A DNA stretch of 64,000 nucleotides from JABAYQ01 sp018608925 (lineage in GTDB: Bacteria > Bacteroidota > Bacteroidia > Flavobacteriales > UBA7312), in assembly GCA_037625715.1 (NCBI GenBank), contig JASJHQ010000035.1, positions 1 through 64,000 of the forward strand, written 5' to 3'. The notes beneath the pieces are model-generated. The model saw nothing but the letters and a program-made list of their open reading frames with translations, made no database searches and was not told the origin of the DNA. The position numbers and the translations under genes are program-made. Each line of letters begins with the position of its first letter. Within the stretch, counting starts at the first letter, position 1. Shown one piece after another: positions 44,581 through 51,807 of this stretch.

Positions 44581-45583
44581 GAAAGTGATCGGAAAGTTCT
44601 ACGTCTAAAGTCTTGTAGTTGTTTATTTTGAATTCCGGGCTCATTAAAATGTAATCAATTCTTAATGCTGGAAATTTACCGTTATAAGTTCTGCCAAATC
44701 CATATCCTGTTTTTACAAATGCATCATCCAATCCTTGGGATAGCTGATGGTATGCGTAGGATAGAGGCGTGTCATTAAAGTCACCACAAACAATTATTGG
44801 ATAAGGAGATTGATCCAAATGTTTTTTAATAGAATTAACCTCGGTTGTTCTTGTTATAAAGGATTTTTTAAGTCTTTTAAAAATATTTTCGGCTCCTTCA
44901 ACAGACGGGTTTTCTATAAATTGATAGTCTCTGTTTTCGAATGTATTAGATGCTAGGTGAATGTTGTATACTCTTACGGTATCTTCCGATAATAGAATGT
45001 CGGAATAAATACAAACATTATTAATGTTTTCTCCAGAAATACTAACAGTACCTTTTTTTATTATTGGATATTTGGAGTAGGTAGCCATTCTCCAATGACT
45101 TCTTTTTTTCTGTAATCCTATGTGGCTGTGAGGGTATTTTATTGAAGGAAGAATGTTTGGAGCGTAAAACTCTTGTAGGCAAACTATACTTGAGTTAGAT
45201 TGATTTATAAAAGAAACAATTTCTTCTTTTATACCCTCTTCTTTTATCCAGTCATACACATTGAATAGTCTAACATTAAAGCTAGTTAAAGAATAAATGG
45301 AGTGTTTTTCGTTAGAGTTGTCTTTTAAATTTACCATTGCGCCTATGTGATTATGCCCTAGCGCAATAATTATAAGTGTAGGCCAAAAATGTCTTTTAAA
45401 TTTAAATATCCAGTAAAATAAGAATAGAAGATTTACAAATAAAAGAAATGGATAGAATAGTCCTAAAAATGCAATTGGCAGCAAGAAAGTTTTTGGGTTG
45501 GCGTAAGGAGATAAATAGGAAAGAAGTAGAGCAAATAAAAAGCAAAAACTTAAGATATAAATAATGCGATTAAAAACTTTCAT
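44558..45583 (-). CDS. membrane-anchored endonuclease/exonuclease/phosphatase family protein
   Basis: A 341-residue protein. Two or three hydrophobic helices at the N-terminus (about 5-26, 33-60, 68-80) anchor it, with the EEP domain following on the far side. Catalytic motifs include TSFNVRLFN, SIVCLQEFY (metal-binding Glu), YNIHLAS (His), IIVCGDFNDTPLS (DxN) and the terminal VELSDHFPISVSF (DH). Substrate could be DNA, phosphoinositides or another phosphodiester. It is the last gene of a minus-strand run with two rhomboid genes and mutL. Confidence 0.92.
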   Translation of the reverse strand: MKVFNRIIYILSFCFLFALLLSYLSPYANPKTFLLPIAFLGLFYPFLLFVNLLFLFYWIFKFKRHFWPTLIIIALGHNHIGAMVNLKDNSNEKHSIYSLTSFNVRLFNVYDWIKEEGIKEEIVSFINQSNSSIVCLQEFYAPNILPSIKYPHSHIGLQKKRSHWRMATYSKYPIIKKGTVSISGENINNVCIYSDILLSEDTVRVYNIHLASNTFENRDYQFIENPSVEGAENIFKRLKKSFITRTTEVNSIKKHLDQSPYPIIVCGDFNDTPLSYAYHQLSQGLDDAFVKTGYGFGRTYNGKFPALRIDYILMSPEFKINNYKTLDVELSDHFPISVSFD

Positions 45584-46456
45584 TTACTTTTTACTTTCTT
45601 TAAATAAGATTTCTTTTTCCTTGTCGTTAAGGCTTTCATAACCTGATTTAGATATCTTTTCTAAGATTATATTTATTTGATCTTGAGATTGTTTTTTCTC
45701 ATTTCTCCATGCGTCATCCGTCTTTGCTCTTTTATGTACTGTTTTCAGATTTGGATCATTGCGAAAGAAATTGACAATACTATCCATCAAATTATTGAAC
45801 CAGATCGAAATATCTTTTCCTTGTTTTAGTCTGTGGCCGAAATAGAAGCCATAAAAAGCGCCTCCAAGATGAGCAATGTGACCGCCTCCGTTGCTAGATG
45901 GTATTAGTATTATGTCAATTATAATAAATGCTATTGCTATATATTTTAATTCAAATTTAGCAACCAAAGGAATAGTTACTCTGTAGTTGGGCGTGTAGGT
46001 AGATATTGCTGTTAAAATGGCTAAAACTGCAGCGGATGCGCCAAACGCAAAGCTTTTATTACTACTGTCAAAAGCTTCTAGATAATTAAACGATAAATAG
46101 TAAAACAAAGCTCCGAATAAACCGCCGATAACATAGGTGCTTACTAGCTGTTTGCTGTTTAGATATTGAGAAAATATTTTACCATAAAAATACAATCCGA
46201 TTAGGTTGAAAGTAAGGTGAATAAAGCCTTGATGATAAAACATGTGGCTTATTATTGTCCATGGTTTTGTTAGAAGGGAATTAAAATCTGAGCTTAAGGC
46301 TAGCCAAGAAATTATGCTAGTGTTTTGAATGGAAAAAAGAAAGAATAGAGTTGCTAGCACTTTGTAAAAAAGAAATACAAATAAATTTAAGTATATAAGC
46401 TTACTTAGTAAATCTCCCTTTTTGTAGGATTGATGTATGTCGTTAATAATATTCAT
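45584..46456 (-). CDS. rhomboid family intramembrane serine protease
   Basis: A 290-residue membrane protein with about six TM helices. The catalytic serine lies in FGASAAVLAILTA (GxSx) and the histidine in GGHIAHLGGAFYGFYFGH. TKPWTIISHMFYHQGFIHLTFNLIGLYFYG supplies the conserved HxxxN region. A charged C-terminal tail of about 70 residues (NDPNLKTVHKRAKTDD..) lies in the cytoplasm and is longer than in the neighbouring rhomboid. The two rhomboids adjoin with one base overlap and are diverged from each other. Confidence 0.93.
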   Translation of the reverse strand: MNIINDIHQSYKKGDLLSKLIYLNLFVFLFYKVLATLFFLFSIQNTSIISWLALSSDFNSLLTKPWTIISHMFYHQGFIHLTFNLIGLYFYGKIFSQYLNSKQLVSTYVIGGLFGALFYYLSFNYLEAFDSSNKSFAFGASAAVLAILTAISTYTPNYRVTIPLVAKFELKYIAIAFIIIDIILIPSSNGGGHIAHLGGAFYGFYFGHRLKQGKDISIWFNNLMDSIVNFFRNDPNLKTVHKRAKTDDAWRNEKKQSQDQINIILEKISKSGYESLNDKEKEILFKESKK

Positions 46457-47199
46457 TAATAAAAAGTGGTGCTATTTTTTTTCCAATATTTAATTAGAAA
46501 ATATCCGAATACCATGCCTCCTAGATGTGCAAAGTGTGCCGTGTTGTCACCAGCATTATTTTGAATACCTAGATAGAGTTCTGCTAGTCCGTAGAAAATA
46601 ACGAAGTACTTTGCTTTCACAGGGATGGCAAAGTATAGATAGATAATAGTATTTGGGAAAAGCATTCCGAAAGCTAAGAGTAGTCCGAATACGGCTCCAG
46701 ACGCACCAACTGTAGGGGTGTGGTAAAGCGAATTTAATTTTCTTAGCAAAGGGTCTGTGAAGTTTTGATTGTTTTGAAGCGCGTTGTATCCGTCCGAAAT
46801 AACAGAGTTTATTTGTTGAACAGACATTTGAGCTTCTACTATGGAAATTTGAAATTGACTTACCGCTAAATGAAGTGCGGCTGCTCCAAGTCCTGTTATC
46901 ATGTAATAAGTTAAAAAACGTTTACTTCCCCAAATGTTTTCTAGCTGATTTCCGAACATCCATAGAGCAAACATATTGAATAGCAAGTGGCTTACACTTC
47001 CATGCATAAACATGTGGGTTATTAGTTGGTGTGGTCTAAAGTCTGGAGATTGGAATTGATGTAGGCCCAGATGTTTTACAAGGTTAAGGCCGAAGCTGCT
47101 GTCTAAAACATAAGTGGCAAGAAAAAACAAGCCATTTATGATAAGTAGATTTTTTACTATGTCTGGAAGGTAATTAAAACTTGGAGGTCTAAAATTCAT
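46456..47199 (-). CDS. rhomboid family intramembrane serine protease
   Basis: A 247-residue, six-TM rhomboid. Catalytic elements are VGASGAVFGLLLAFGML (Ser) and NTAHFAHLGGMVFGYFLIKYW (His), with HQLITHMFMHGSVSHLLFNMFALWMFG for the HxxxN loop. An extra hydrophilic loop of about 45 residues (EAQMSVQQINSVISDGYNAL) sits before the catalytic serine helix. Substrates are unknown. It overlaps the next rhomboid by one base and follows mutL after two bases. Confidence 0.94.
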   Translation of the reverse strand: MNFRPPSFNYLPDIVKNLLIINGLFFLATYVLDSSFGLNLVKHLGLHQFQSPDFRPHQLITHMFMHGSVSHLLFNMFALWMFGNQLENIWGSKRFLTYYMITGLGAAALHLAVSQFQISIVEAQMSVQQINSVISDGYNALQNNQNFTDPLLRKLNSLYHTPTVGASGAVFGLLLAFGMLFPNTIIYLYFAIPVKAKYFVIFYGLAELYLGIQNNAGDNTAHFAHLGGMVFGYFLIKYWKKNSTTFY

Positions 47200-47201
47200 C
47201 T

Positions 47202-48992
47202 TTAAAATTTATTGGCTATTTCATCAATAGAGATGGTTATAAAGGTACTCTTTTTGTGAATGCCATTTTTAGGCATTTCTATTTCGAAAAGTTGGTCGAT
47301 TAGGCTAGACATTTCTAGTTGGTTTAGTTTTCTTCCCGACTTTATCGATGAGCTGACGGATAGGGCTTTTGCCATTTTTTCATTGTTTTTTAAACTTGAA
47401 TTGGCTGAATTTTTAAATTCTTCTAAAATTTCATCGAACGACTCTCTTAAGTTTTCCTGATCTAAATCTGAAGGGATTCCTAAGAATACTAAACTACTTT
47501 TTCCTAAAAAATCAAAAATAAACCCAGATTCGTTTAATTCATCCGTAATTTCTTTTGCTAGAGAAAAATCTTGAGAAGAAAGCTCTATCGTTTGAGGAAA
47601 TAATAGTTGTTGAGAGTCAATTTTTTCTTCAAATTGAATGTATTTATTAAATAATATTTTTTGATGGGCTCTTTGTTGATGAATAACCATAAGTCCAGAT
47701 TTTATAGGAGAGAGGATGTATTTGTCTTGTATTTGAATTAATGATTTTTGAATGTAATCTTCGTTAGTCTCTAACGAAGATTGAACAATTTTATTTTTAT
47801 TTATTTTCTCTTCTTCCTCATGGTTTAGTTCAAATAGTTTTTCCCAATTTTCATTATTGTTTTTTGATTGTGTTGGTGCTGATTTTTTTTCAAAAGGGTT
47901 GTAAGTATTGTCAACATTTATTGTTGGTATTTTTAAGTTTACATCTTTTGGTGCAGTAGTGTCAAATGCAGGATCTCTATTGAAATCTAAGCTTGGTGTA
48001 ATGTTATGTTGTCCTAGCGCGTGTTTTGTGCTTGATCTAAGTATGGCATAAATACTTTTTTCATCTTCAAATTTTATTTCTGTTTTTGTAGGATGAATAT
48101 TTATGTCAATTAGGCTAGGATCTATTTCAAAAAATAAGAAGTAGGATGGGATTTGTTCTTTTGGAATCAAATCTTGGTAGGCCGATACGATTGCATGATG
48201 AAGGTAGCCACTTTTTATAAATCGATTGTTTACAAAAAAGTATTGTTCCCCTCTGGTTTTTCTTGCGAATTCAGGCTTTCCGATAAATCCGCTTATTGTA
48301 GTAAAAGTAGTTTCTTCGTTAATCGGAACTAATTTTTCATTGTAATTTCTCCCCATAACAGAGCTGATTCTCTGCCTTAGGTTGCTTTTTTGAAGGTTAA
48401 AAACTTCATTGTCGTTGTGGTGAAACGTAAAGCTTATTTGTGGATTTGCTAGACATACTCTAGTAAACTCCTCAATAATGTGTTTTAACTCAACATTGTC
48501 ACTTTTTAAAAAGTTTCTTCTAGCGGGAACATTAAAGAATAAATTTTTAATGCTAATGGATGTTCCATTGTTGGTTGCACAGTTTTCTTGTGTTTTTAGT
48601 TGGCTCCCTTCTATAGATATGAAGGTTCCAAGTTCTGTGTTTTTAGTTTTTGTTTTGAGGTCTACTTGCGATATCGCTGCAATAGAAGCCATCGCTTCGC
48701 CTCTAAAGCCCATTGATTTAATAGAGAATAAATCATCAGCTTCTTTTATCTTAGAGGTTGCATGGCGCTCGAAACACATTCTAGCGTCTGTTTCACTCAT
48801 CCCAGAGCCATTATCAACAACCTGAATTAAAGTTCTTCCGGCATCTTTTATGATTAGCTTAATACTTGTAGCTCTAGAGTCAACCGAATTTTCAATTAAT
48901 TCTTTAACTGCAGATGCTGGTCGTTGAATAACTTCACCAGCAGCAATTTGGTTTGCAACATGATCAGGTAAGAGTTGTATAATATCAGACAT
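47202..48992 (-). CDS. mutL: DNA mismatch repair protein MutL
   Basis: A 596-residue MutL. The GHKL ATPase is intact: AGEVIQRPASAVKELIENSVDS, VVDNGSGMSETDARMCFERHATSKI and GFRGEAMASIAAI. A variable linker (about 340-420) leads to the dimerisation domain. There the endonuclease motif normally reading DQHAxxExxxxE appears as HQQRAHQKILFNKY, and the zinc-site segment usually ending CPHGRP reads NGIHKKST. The metal-binding residues therefore seem to be missing and nuclease activity is doubtful. It follows the small gene at 48996 by three bases. Confidence 0.95.
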   Translation of the reverse strand: MSDIIQLLPDHVANQIAAGEVIQRPASAVKELIENSVDSRATSIKLIIKDAGRTLIQVVDNGSGMSETDARMCFERHATSKIKEADDLFSIKSMGFRGEAMASIAAISQVDLKTKTKNTELGTFISIEGSQLKTQENCATNNGTSISIKNLFFNVPARRNFLKSDNVELKHIIEEFTRVCLANPQISFTFHHNDNEVFNLQKSNLRQRISSVMGRNYNEKLVPINEETTFTTISGFIGKPEFARKTRGEQYFFVNNRFIKSGYLHHAIVSAYQDLIPKEQIPSYFLFFEIDPSLIDINIHPTKTEIKFEDEKSIYAILRSSTKHALGQHNITPSLDFNRDPAFDTTAPKDVNLKIPTINVDNTYNPFEKKSAPTQSKNNNENWEKLFELNHEEEEKINKNKIVQSSLETNEDYIQKSLIQIQDKYILSPIKSGLMVIHQQRAHQKILFNKYIQFEEKIDSQQLLFPQTIELSSQDFSLAKEITDELNESGFIFDFLGKSSLVFLGIPSDLDQENLRESFDEILEEFKNSANSSLKNNEKMAKALSVSSSIKSGRKLNQLEMSSLIDQLFEIEMPKNGIHKKSTFITISIDEIANKF

Positions 48993-48995
48993 ATA

Positions 48996-49250
48996 TTATT
49001 TTAAAAGTAAATAACTTATAACTAGCAAAGCTATAACAATTAATAAAATAGTACGGTTAGAATTTTTATTTGATTTAGCACGACTACTAGGCCCCCATGG
49101 GTTATCAAATTTTATTGATTCATTTGTGGAGTTATTTTGTTCAATAATTCGTTTTAATTCTTCTTTCCTTTTATTGTAATATCTTGCTTTGAAACTAAAT
49201 TTACGGTGTGGAGATGATTTAAAAAAGCTTGGTAATTTGGGTGCAATCAT
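48996..49250 (-). CDS. small protein of unknown function with C-terminal transmembrane helix
   Basis: An 84-residue protein upstream of mutL. I place the start at the ATG at 49250 (MIAPKLPSFFKSSPHRKFSF) rather than six codons earlier, because a TATTTTTG -7 box lies five bases before it and would be inside the longer version. The sequence KFSFKARYYNKRKEELKRI is basic, and the last 18 residues (TILLIVIALLVISYLLL) are a membrane helix. Genes of this type are, as I recall, sometimes labelled riboflavin synthase subunit beta, which the sequence does not support. The coupling to mutL is only positional. Confidence 0.7.
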   Translation of the reverse strand: MIAPKLPSFFKSSPHRKFSFKARYYNKRKEELKRIIEQNNSTNESIKFDNPWGPSSRAKSNKNSNRTILLIVIALLVISYLLLK

Positions 49251-49255
49251 AAGTA

Positions 49256-49263
49256 CAAAAATA
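49256..49263 (-). promoter_or_regulatory. -7 element for the small gene and mutL run, leaderless spacing
   Basis: On the minus strand TATTTTTG is followed by TACTT and the ATG at 49250. It probably drives the run 48996, mutL, both rhomboids and the EEP gene. Confidence 0.6.
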
Positions 49264-49397
49264 ATCATTTTTAATGTTAAAAGGGTAGGGTAGATGTGTA
49301 CTGGTTTTTTGTATATTTTTTGTTGTGATTGACGACGAATTGATACTTATGTAAACATTAAAAGTTGAAATTTTTATCTGTATTGAGACTAGATTGT

Positions 49398-49405
49398 TAC
49401 ATTTG
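49398..49405 (+). promoter_or_regulatory. distal -7 element before XRE gene
   Basis: TACATTTG sits in TTGTTACATTTGTATCAA (49394-49411), a near-palindrome with six of seven arm positions paired around ATTT. A transcript from here would begin near 49411 and contain the 49436-49465 hairpin. Confidence 0.5.
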
Positions 49406-49435
49406 TATCAAATAAACCATAACTAACTAAAAATC

Positions 49436-49465
49436 AATGATTAATATGTATTCACATTAATCATT
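49436..49465. repeat. 30-base inverted repeat in XRE leader region
   Basis: AATGATTAATATG (49436-49448) and CACATTAATCATT (49453-49465) are complementary at 12 of 13 positions around a four-base loop TATT. There is no following T-run, so it is not an intrinsic terminator. It is a candidate operator or a structured element in a long leader RNA. Confidence 0.75.
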
Positions 49466-49545
49466 AATTTAATTAATTTCGTTCTATTTCTTTCATTATA
49501 ACCATAATATTGATTCCATTGTTAGTTGTAATTGATTAATTTATG

Positions 49546-49559
49546 GTTACATTTGTAAC
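49546..49559 (+). promoter_or_regulatory. palindromic operator overlapping the XRE promoter
   Basis: GTTACATTTGTAAC has perfect 5-base arms around ATTT and contains the -7 box TACATTTG (49548-49555). A TTG at 49526-49528 stands 19 bases before the box as a -33 element. A dimeric helix-turn-helix protein binding here would block RNA polymerase, consistent with autorepression by the gene at 49571. Confidence 0.65.
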
Positions 49560-49570
49560 ACAACGTTATT

Positions 49571-49894
49571 ATGAAAGATCGTATTCAAAAAATAATCGAA
49601 AACTACAATTTAACTTCTAATTCTTTTGCTCAAGAAATAGAAGTTAATCGGTCTACAATATCCCATATTTTAACTGGTAGAAATAAGCCAAGTATTGAAG
49701 TTGTTCAGAAAATCTTAAAAAGGTTTAATATCATATCTTCTGACTGGCTTTTGCTTGGAAATGGAAATATGGAAACTTCTAATAATCACAAAGTCCAATC
49801 TAATAACTCAATTGTTGCGAATCCTGCAAAAGAGGTAGAGAAAATCATTGTTGTTTATAGCGATCAAACTTTTAAAGAATATAAGCCATCTTAA
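49571..49894 (+). CDS. XRE-family helix-turn-helix transcriptional regulator
   Basis: A 107-residue protein with an N-terminal HTH_3 domain (about 4-60). The recognition helix region reads SFAQEIEVNRSTISHILTGRNKPSIEVVQKIL, and SDWLLLGNGNM ends the domain in the way common for this family. A roughly 40-residue tail (VEKIIVVYSDQTFKEYKP) looks like a short beta-hairpin. There is no adjacent toxin, phage or metabolic partner. The palindrome over its promoter suggests self-regulation. It lies 39 bases upstream of pyrD, which has its own -7 box. Confidence 0.92.
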   Translation: MKDRIQKIIENYNLTSNSFAQEIEVNRSTISHILTGRNKPSIEVVQKILKRFNIISSDWLLLGNGNMETSNNHKVQSNNSIVANPAKEVEKIIVVYSDQTFKEYKPS

Positions 49895-49906
49895 AATCTC
49901 ATTTTG

Positions 49907-49914
49907 TAATTTTG
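49907..49914 (+). promoter_or_regulatory. pyrD promoter -7 element
   Basis: TAATTTTG matches TAnnTTTG and lies 19 bases before the pyrD ATG, giving a leader of roughly 13 nt. Confidence 0.55.
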
Positions 49915-49933
49915 GTTTTCAAACTTTTGATAA

Positions 49934-50965
49934 ATGTATAAGTATCTCGTTAGACCAATTTTATTCCTTTTCAATCCTGAATTTATTCATCATTTTACCT
50001 TCAAGGTTTTAAAATTAGCATCCTATATTCCATTCAAAATGAAGTCATGGAATCTTATTTTTAATATTAAAGATGATAAGTTAAAAAGAGATGTTTTAGG
50101 ATTGACGTTTAATAATCCTGTTGGGCTTGCTGCTGGTTTCGATAAAGATGCTAAACTTTTTGATGAACTAGCTTCTTTCGGTTTTGGTTTTGTTGAAATA
50201 GGGACAGTAACTCCATTGCCACAAGATGGTAACCCGAAACCAAGATTATTTAGGTTGCCTCAAGACGAATCTTTAATTAATAGAATGGGGTTTAATAATA
50301 GTGGGGTTGATATTGTAGTTGAGAGATTAAAAAACAGAAAATCCTCTGTTATTATTGGTGGAAATATTGGTAAAAACAAAGTTACTCCAAACGACTTAGC
50401 ATATAAAGATTACGAAATATGCTTTACTAAATTATTTGATTATGTAGATTATTTTGTTGTAAACGTTAGCTCTCCAAACACTCCTGGACTAAGAGAATTA
50501 CAGGATAAAAAACCATTAACTAAAATTTTAAACGGTTTACAATTTCTAAATAATCAAAAGCCAATTAGAAAACCAATTTTATTGAAAATTGCTCCTGACC
50601 TTTCTTTGGAGCAATTAGATGAAATTGTTGAAATTATAAACGAAACTAAATTAGATGGAGTTATCGCCTCTAACACTACTGTTGATAGATCTAATCTTAA
50701 GTCAGATCGTATTTTTGTAGAAAACATTGGAAATGGTGGTTTGAGTGGTAAAGCAATTACAAAAAAGTCTACAGATATAATTAAGTATTTATCTCAAAAA
50801 TCAAAAGGTTCATTTGTGATTATAGGAGTAGGTGGTATCCATTGTGAAAAGGATGCTATTGAAAAATTAGATGCTGGAGCAAGTCTTATCCAGATTTATA
50901 CAGGATTTGTTTATCAAGGTCCTTCTATTGTTAAAAATATTAACAAGGCACTTTTAAAATTATGA
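49934..50965 (+). CDS. pyrD: dihydroorotate dehydrogenase (quinone), class 2
   Basis: PyrD oxidises dihydroorotate to orotate in pyrimidine synthesis and passes electrons to quinone at the inner membrane. The 343-residue length and the N-terminal membrane-associating helices (PILFLFNPEFIHHFTFKVL) define class 2. FMN and substrate motifs are intact: NPVGLAAGFDKDAKLFDEL, FVEIGTVTPLPQDGNPKPRLFRL, VVNVSSPNTPGLRELQ (catalytic serine region), NTTVDR and IIGVGGIHCEKDA. It overlaps the next gene by four bases. Confidence 0.97.
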   Translation: MYKYLVRPILFLFNPEFIHHFTFKVLKLASYIPFKMKSWNLIFNIKDDKLKRDVLGLTFNNPVGLAAGFDKDAKLFDELASFGFGFVEIGTVTPLPQDGNPKPRLFRLPQDESLINRMGFNNSGVDIVVERLKNRKSSVIIGGNIGKNKVTPNDLAYKDYEICFTKLFDYVDYFVVNVSSPNTPGLRELQDKKPLTKILNGLQFLNNQKPIRKPILLKIAPDLSLEQLDEIVEIINETKLDGVIASNTTVDRSNLKSDRIFVENIGNGGLSGKAITKKSTDIIKYLSQKSKGSFVIIGVGGIHCEKDAIEKLDAGASLIQIYTGFVYQGPSIVKNINKALLKL

Positions 50966-51807
50966 AAATTATAGAATGTCCTAGAGATGCGATGCAGGGT
51001 CTTGAAAAGTTTGTTGATACTGACCTTAAAGCTTCCTATATAAACAGACTTTTAAAGGTTGGTTTCGATACTATTGATTTTGGAAGTTTTGTTTCTGAAA
51101 AAGCCATTCCACAAATGAGAGATACTGCTCAATTAATTACTAAGCTCGATGATAGTCCGACAAAACTTTTAGCCATTATAGCTAACAAAAGAGGAGCCAT
51201 TGATGCTTGTTCTTTTGATAGAATTAATTATTTGGGATTTCCTTTTTCTATTTCTGAAGAATTTCAAAAAAGAAATACTAATAAGACTATCGAACAGTCA
51301 TTAATATCTTTAAGCGAAATTCAAGAATTAGCTTTTAAAAATAATAAGTCTTTGGTTGTTTATTTATCCATGGCTTTTGGAAACCCTTACAATGAAAAAT
51401 GGCATGAAGATATGGTTGCTCTATGGGCTGAAAAAGTAATAGATTTAGGAGTAAATACATTGGCTTTGTCTGATACAATTGGCGTTTCTAATAAATCAAA
51501 TATAAGATCGCTTTTTCAATTATTGACCACTGAATTCCCTAAAGTAGAATGGGGCGCTCACTTACATACCACAAAGGATAGTTGGAAAGAAAAGGTAGAG
51601 TCAGCTTACAATAGTGGTTGCAGAAGGTTTGACGCTGCTATAATGGGTTTTGGCGGCTGCCCTATGGCTTACGATGCTTTAGTAGGAAACTTGGCTACTG
51701 AGAGCTTAATTTCTTTCTTGCATGAAAAAAAGTTAGACCACAGCATAAATACTTTAGCTTTTGAAAGCGCTTATAATAAGTCCTTAGAGATTTTTAACCA
51801 TCATTAA
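50962..51807 (+). CDS. hydroxymethylglutaryl-CoA lyase family protein
   Basis: A 281-residue HMGL-like TIM barrel. The start IIECPRDAMQGLEKFV corresponds to the catalytic 'PRDGLQ' motif with D-A replacing D-G, GAHLHTTKDSW holds the metal-binding HxH, and FDAAIMGFGGCPMAYDALVGNLATE has the signature cysteine of HMG-CoA lyases. It would cleave HMG-CoA to acetoacetate and acetyl-CoA in leucine breakdown, although an aldolase-type relative is possible. It overlaps pyrD by four bases and shares its last 24 bases with the convergent gene at 51784. Confidence 0.9.
   Translation: MKIIECPRDAMQGLEKFVDTDLKASYINRLLKVGFDTIDFGSFVSEKAIPQMRDTAQLITKLDDSPTKLLAIIANKRGAIDACSFDRINYLGFPFSISEEFQKRNTNKTIEQSLISLSEIQELAFKNNKSLVVYLSMAFGNPYNEKWHEDMVALWAEKVIDLGVNTLALSDTIGVSNKSNIRSLFQLLTTEFPKVEWGAHLHTTKDSWKEKVESAYNSGCRRFDAAIMGFGGCPMAYDALVGNLATESLISFLHEKKLDHSINTLAFESAYNKSLEIFNHH

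Larger units (their letters stand above)
49264..49570. other. intergenic regulatory region before the XRE regulator gene
   Basis: About 300 bases without a convincing gene. It holds the upstream part of the minus-strand promoter, two plus-strand TACATTTG -7 boxes (49398-49405 and 49548-49555) exactly 150 bases apart, each inside a GTTACATTTGTA(A/T)C near-palindrome, and a 30-base inverted repeat at 49436-49465. No open frame lies between the two promoters. Confidence 0.7.

Noticed and set aside
48996..49250. Labelling the small gene before mutL as riboflavin synthase beta subunit
   Set aside because: The sequence is a short basic protein with a C-terminal membrane helix and has none of the lumazine/riboflavin synthase motifs.
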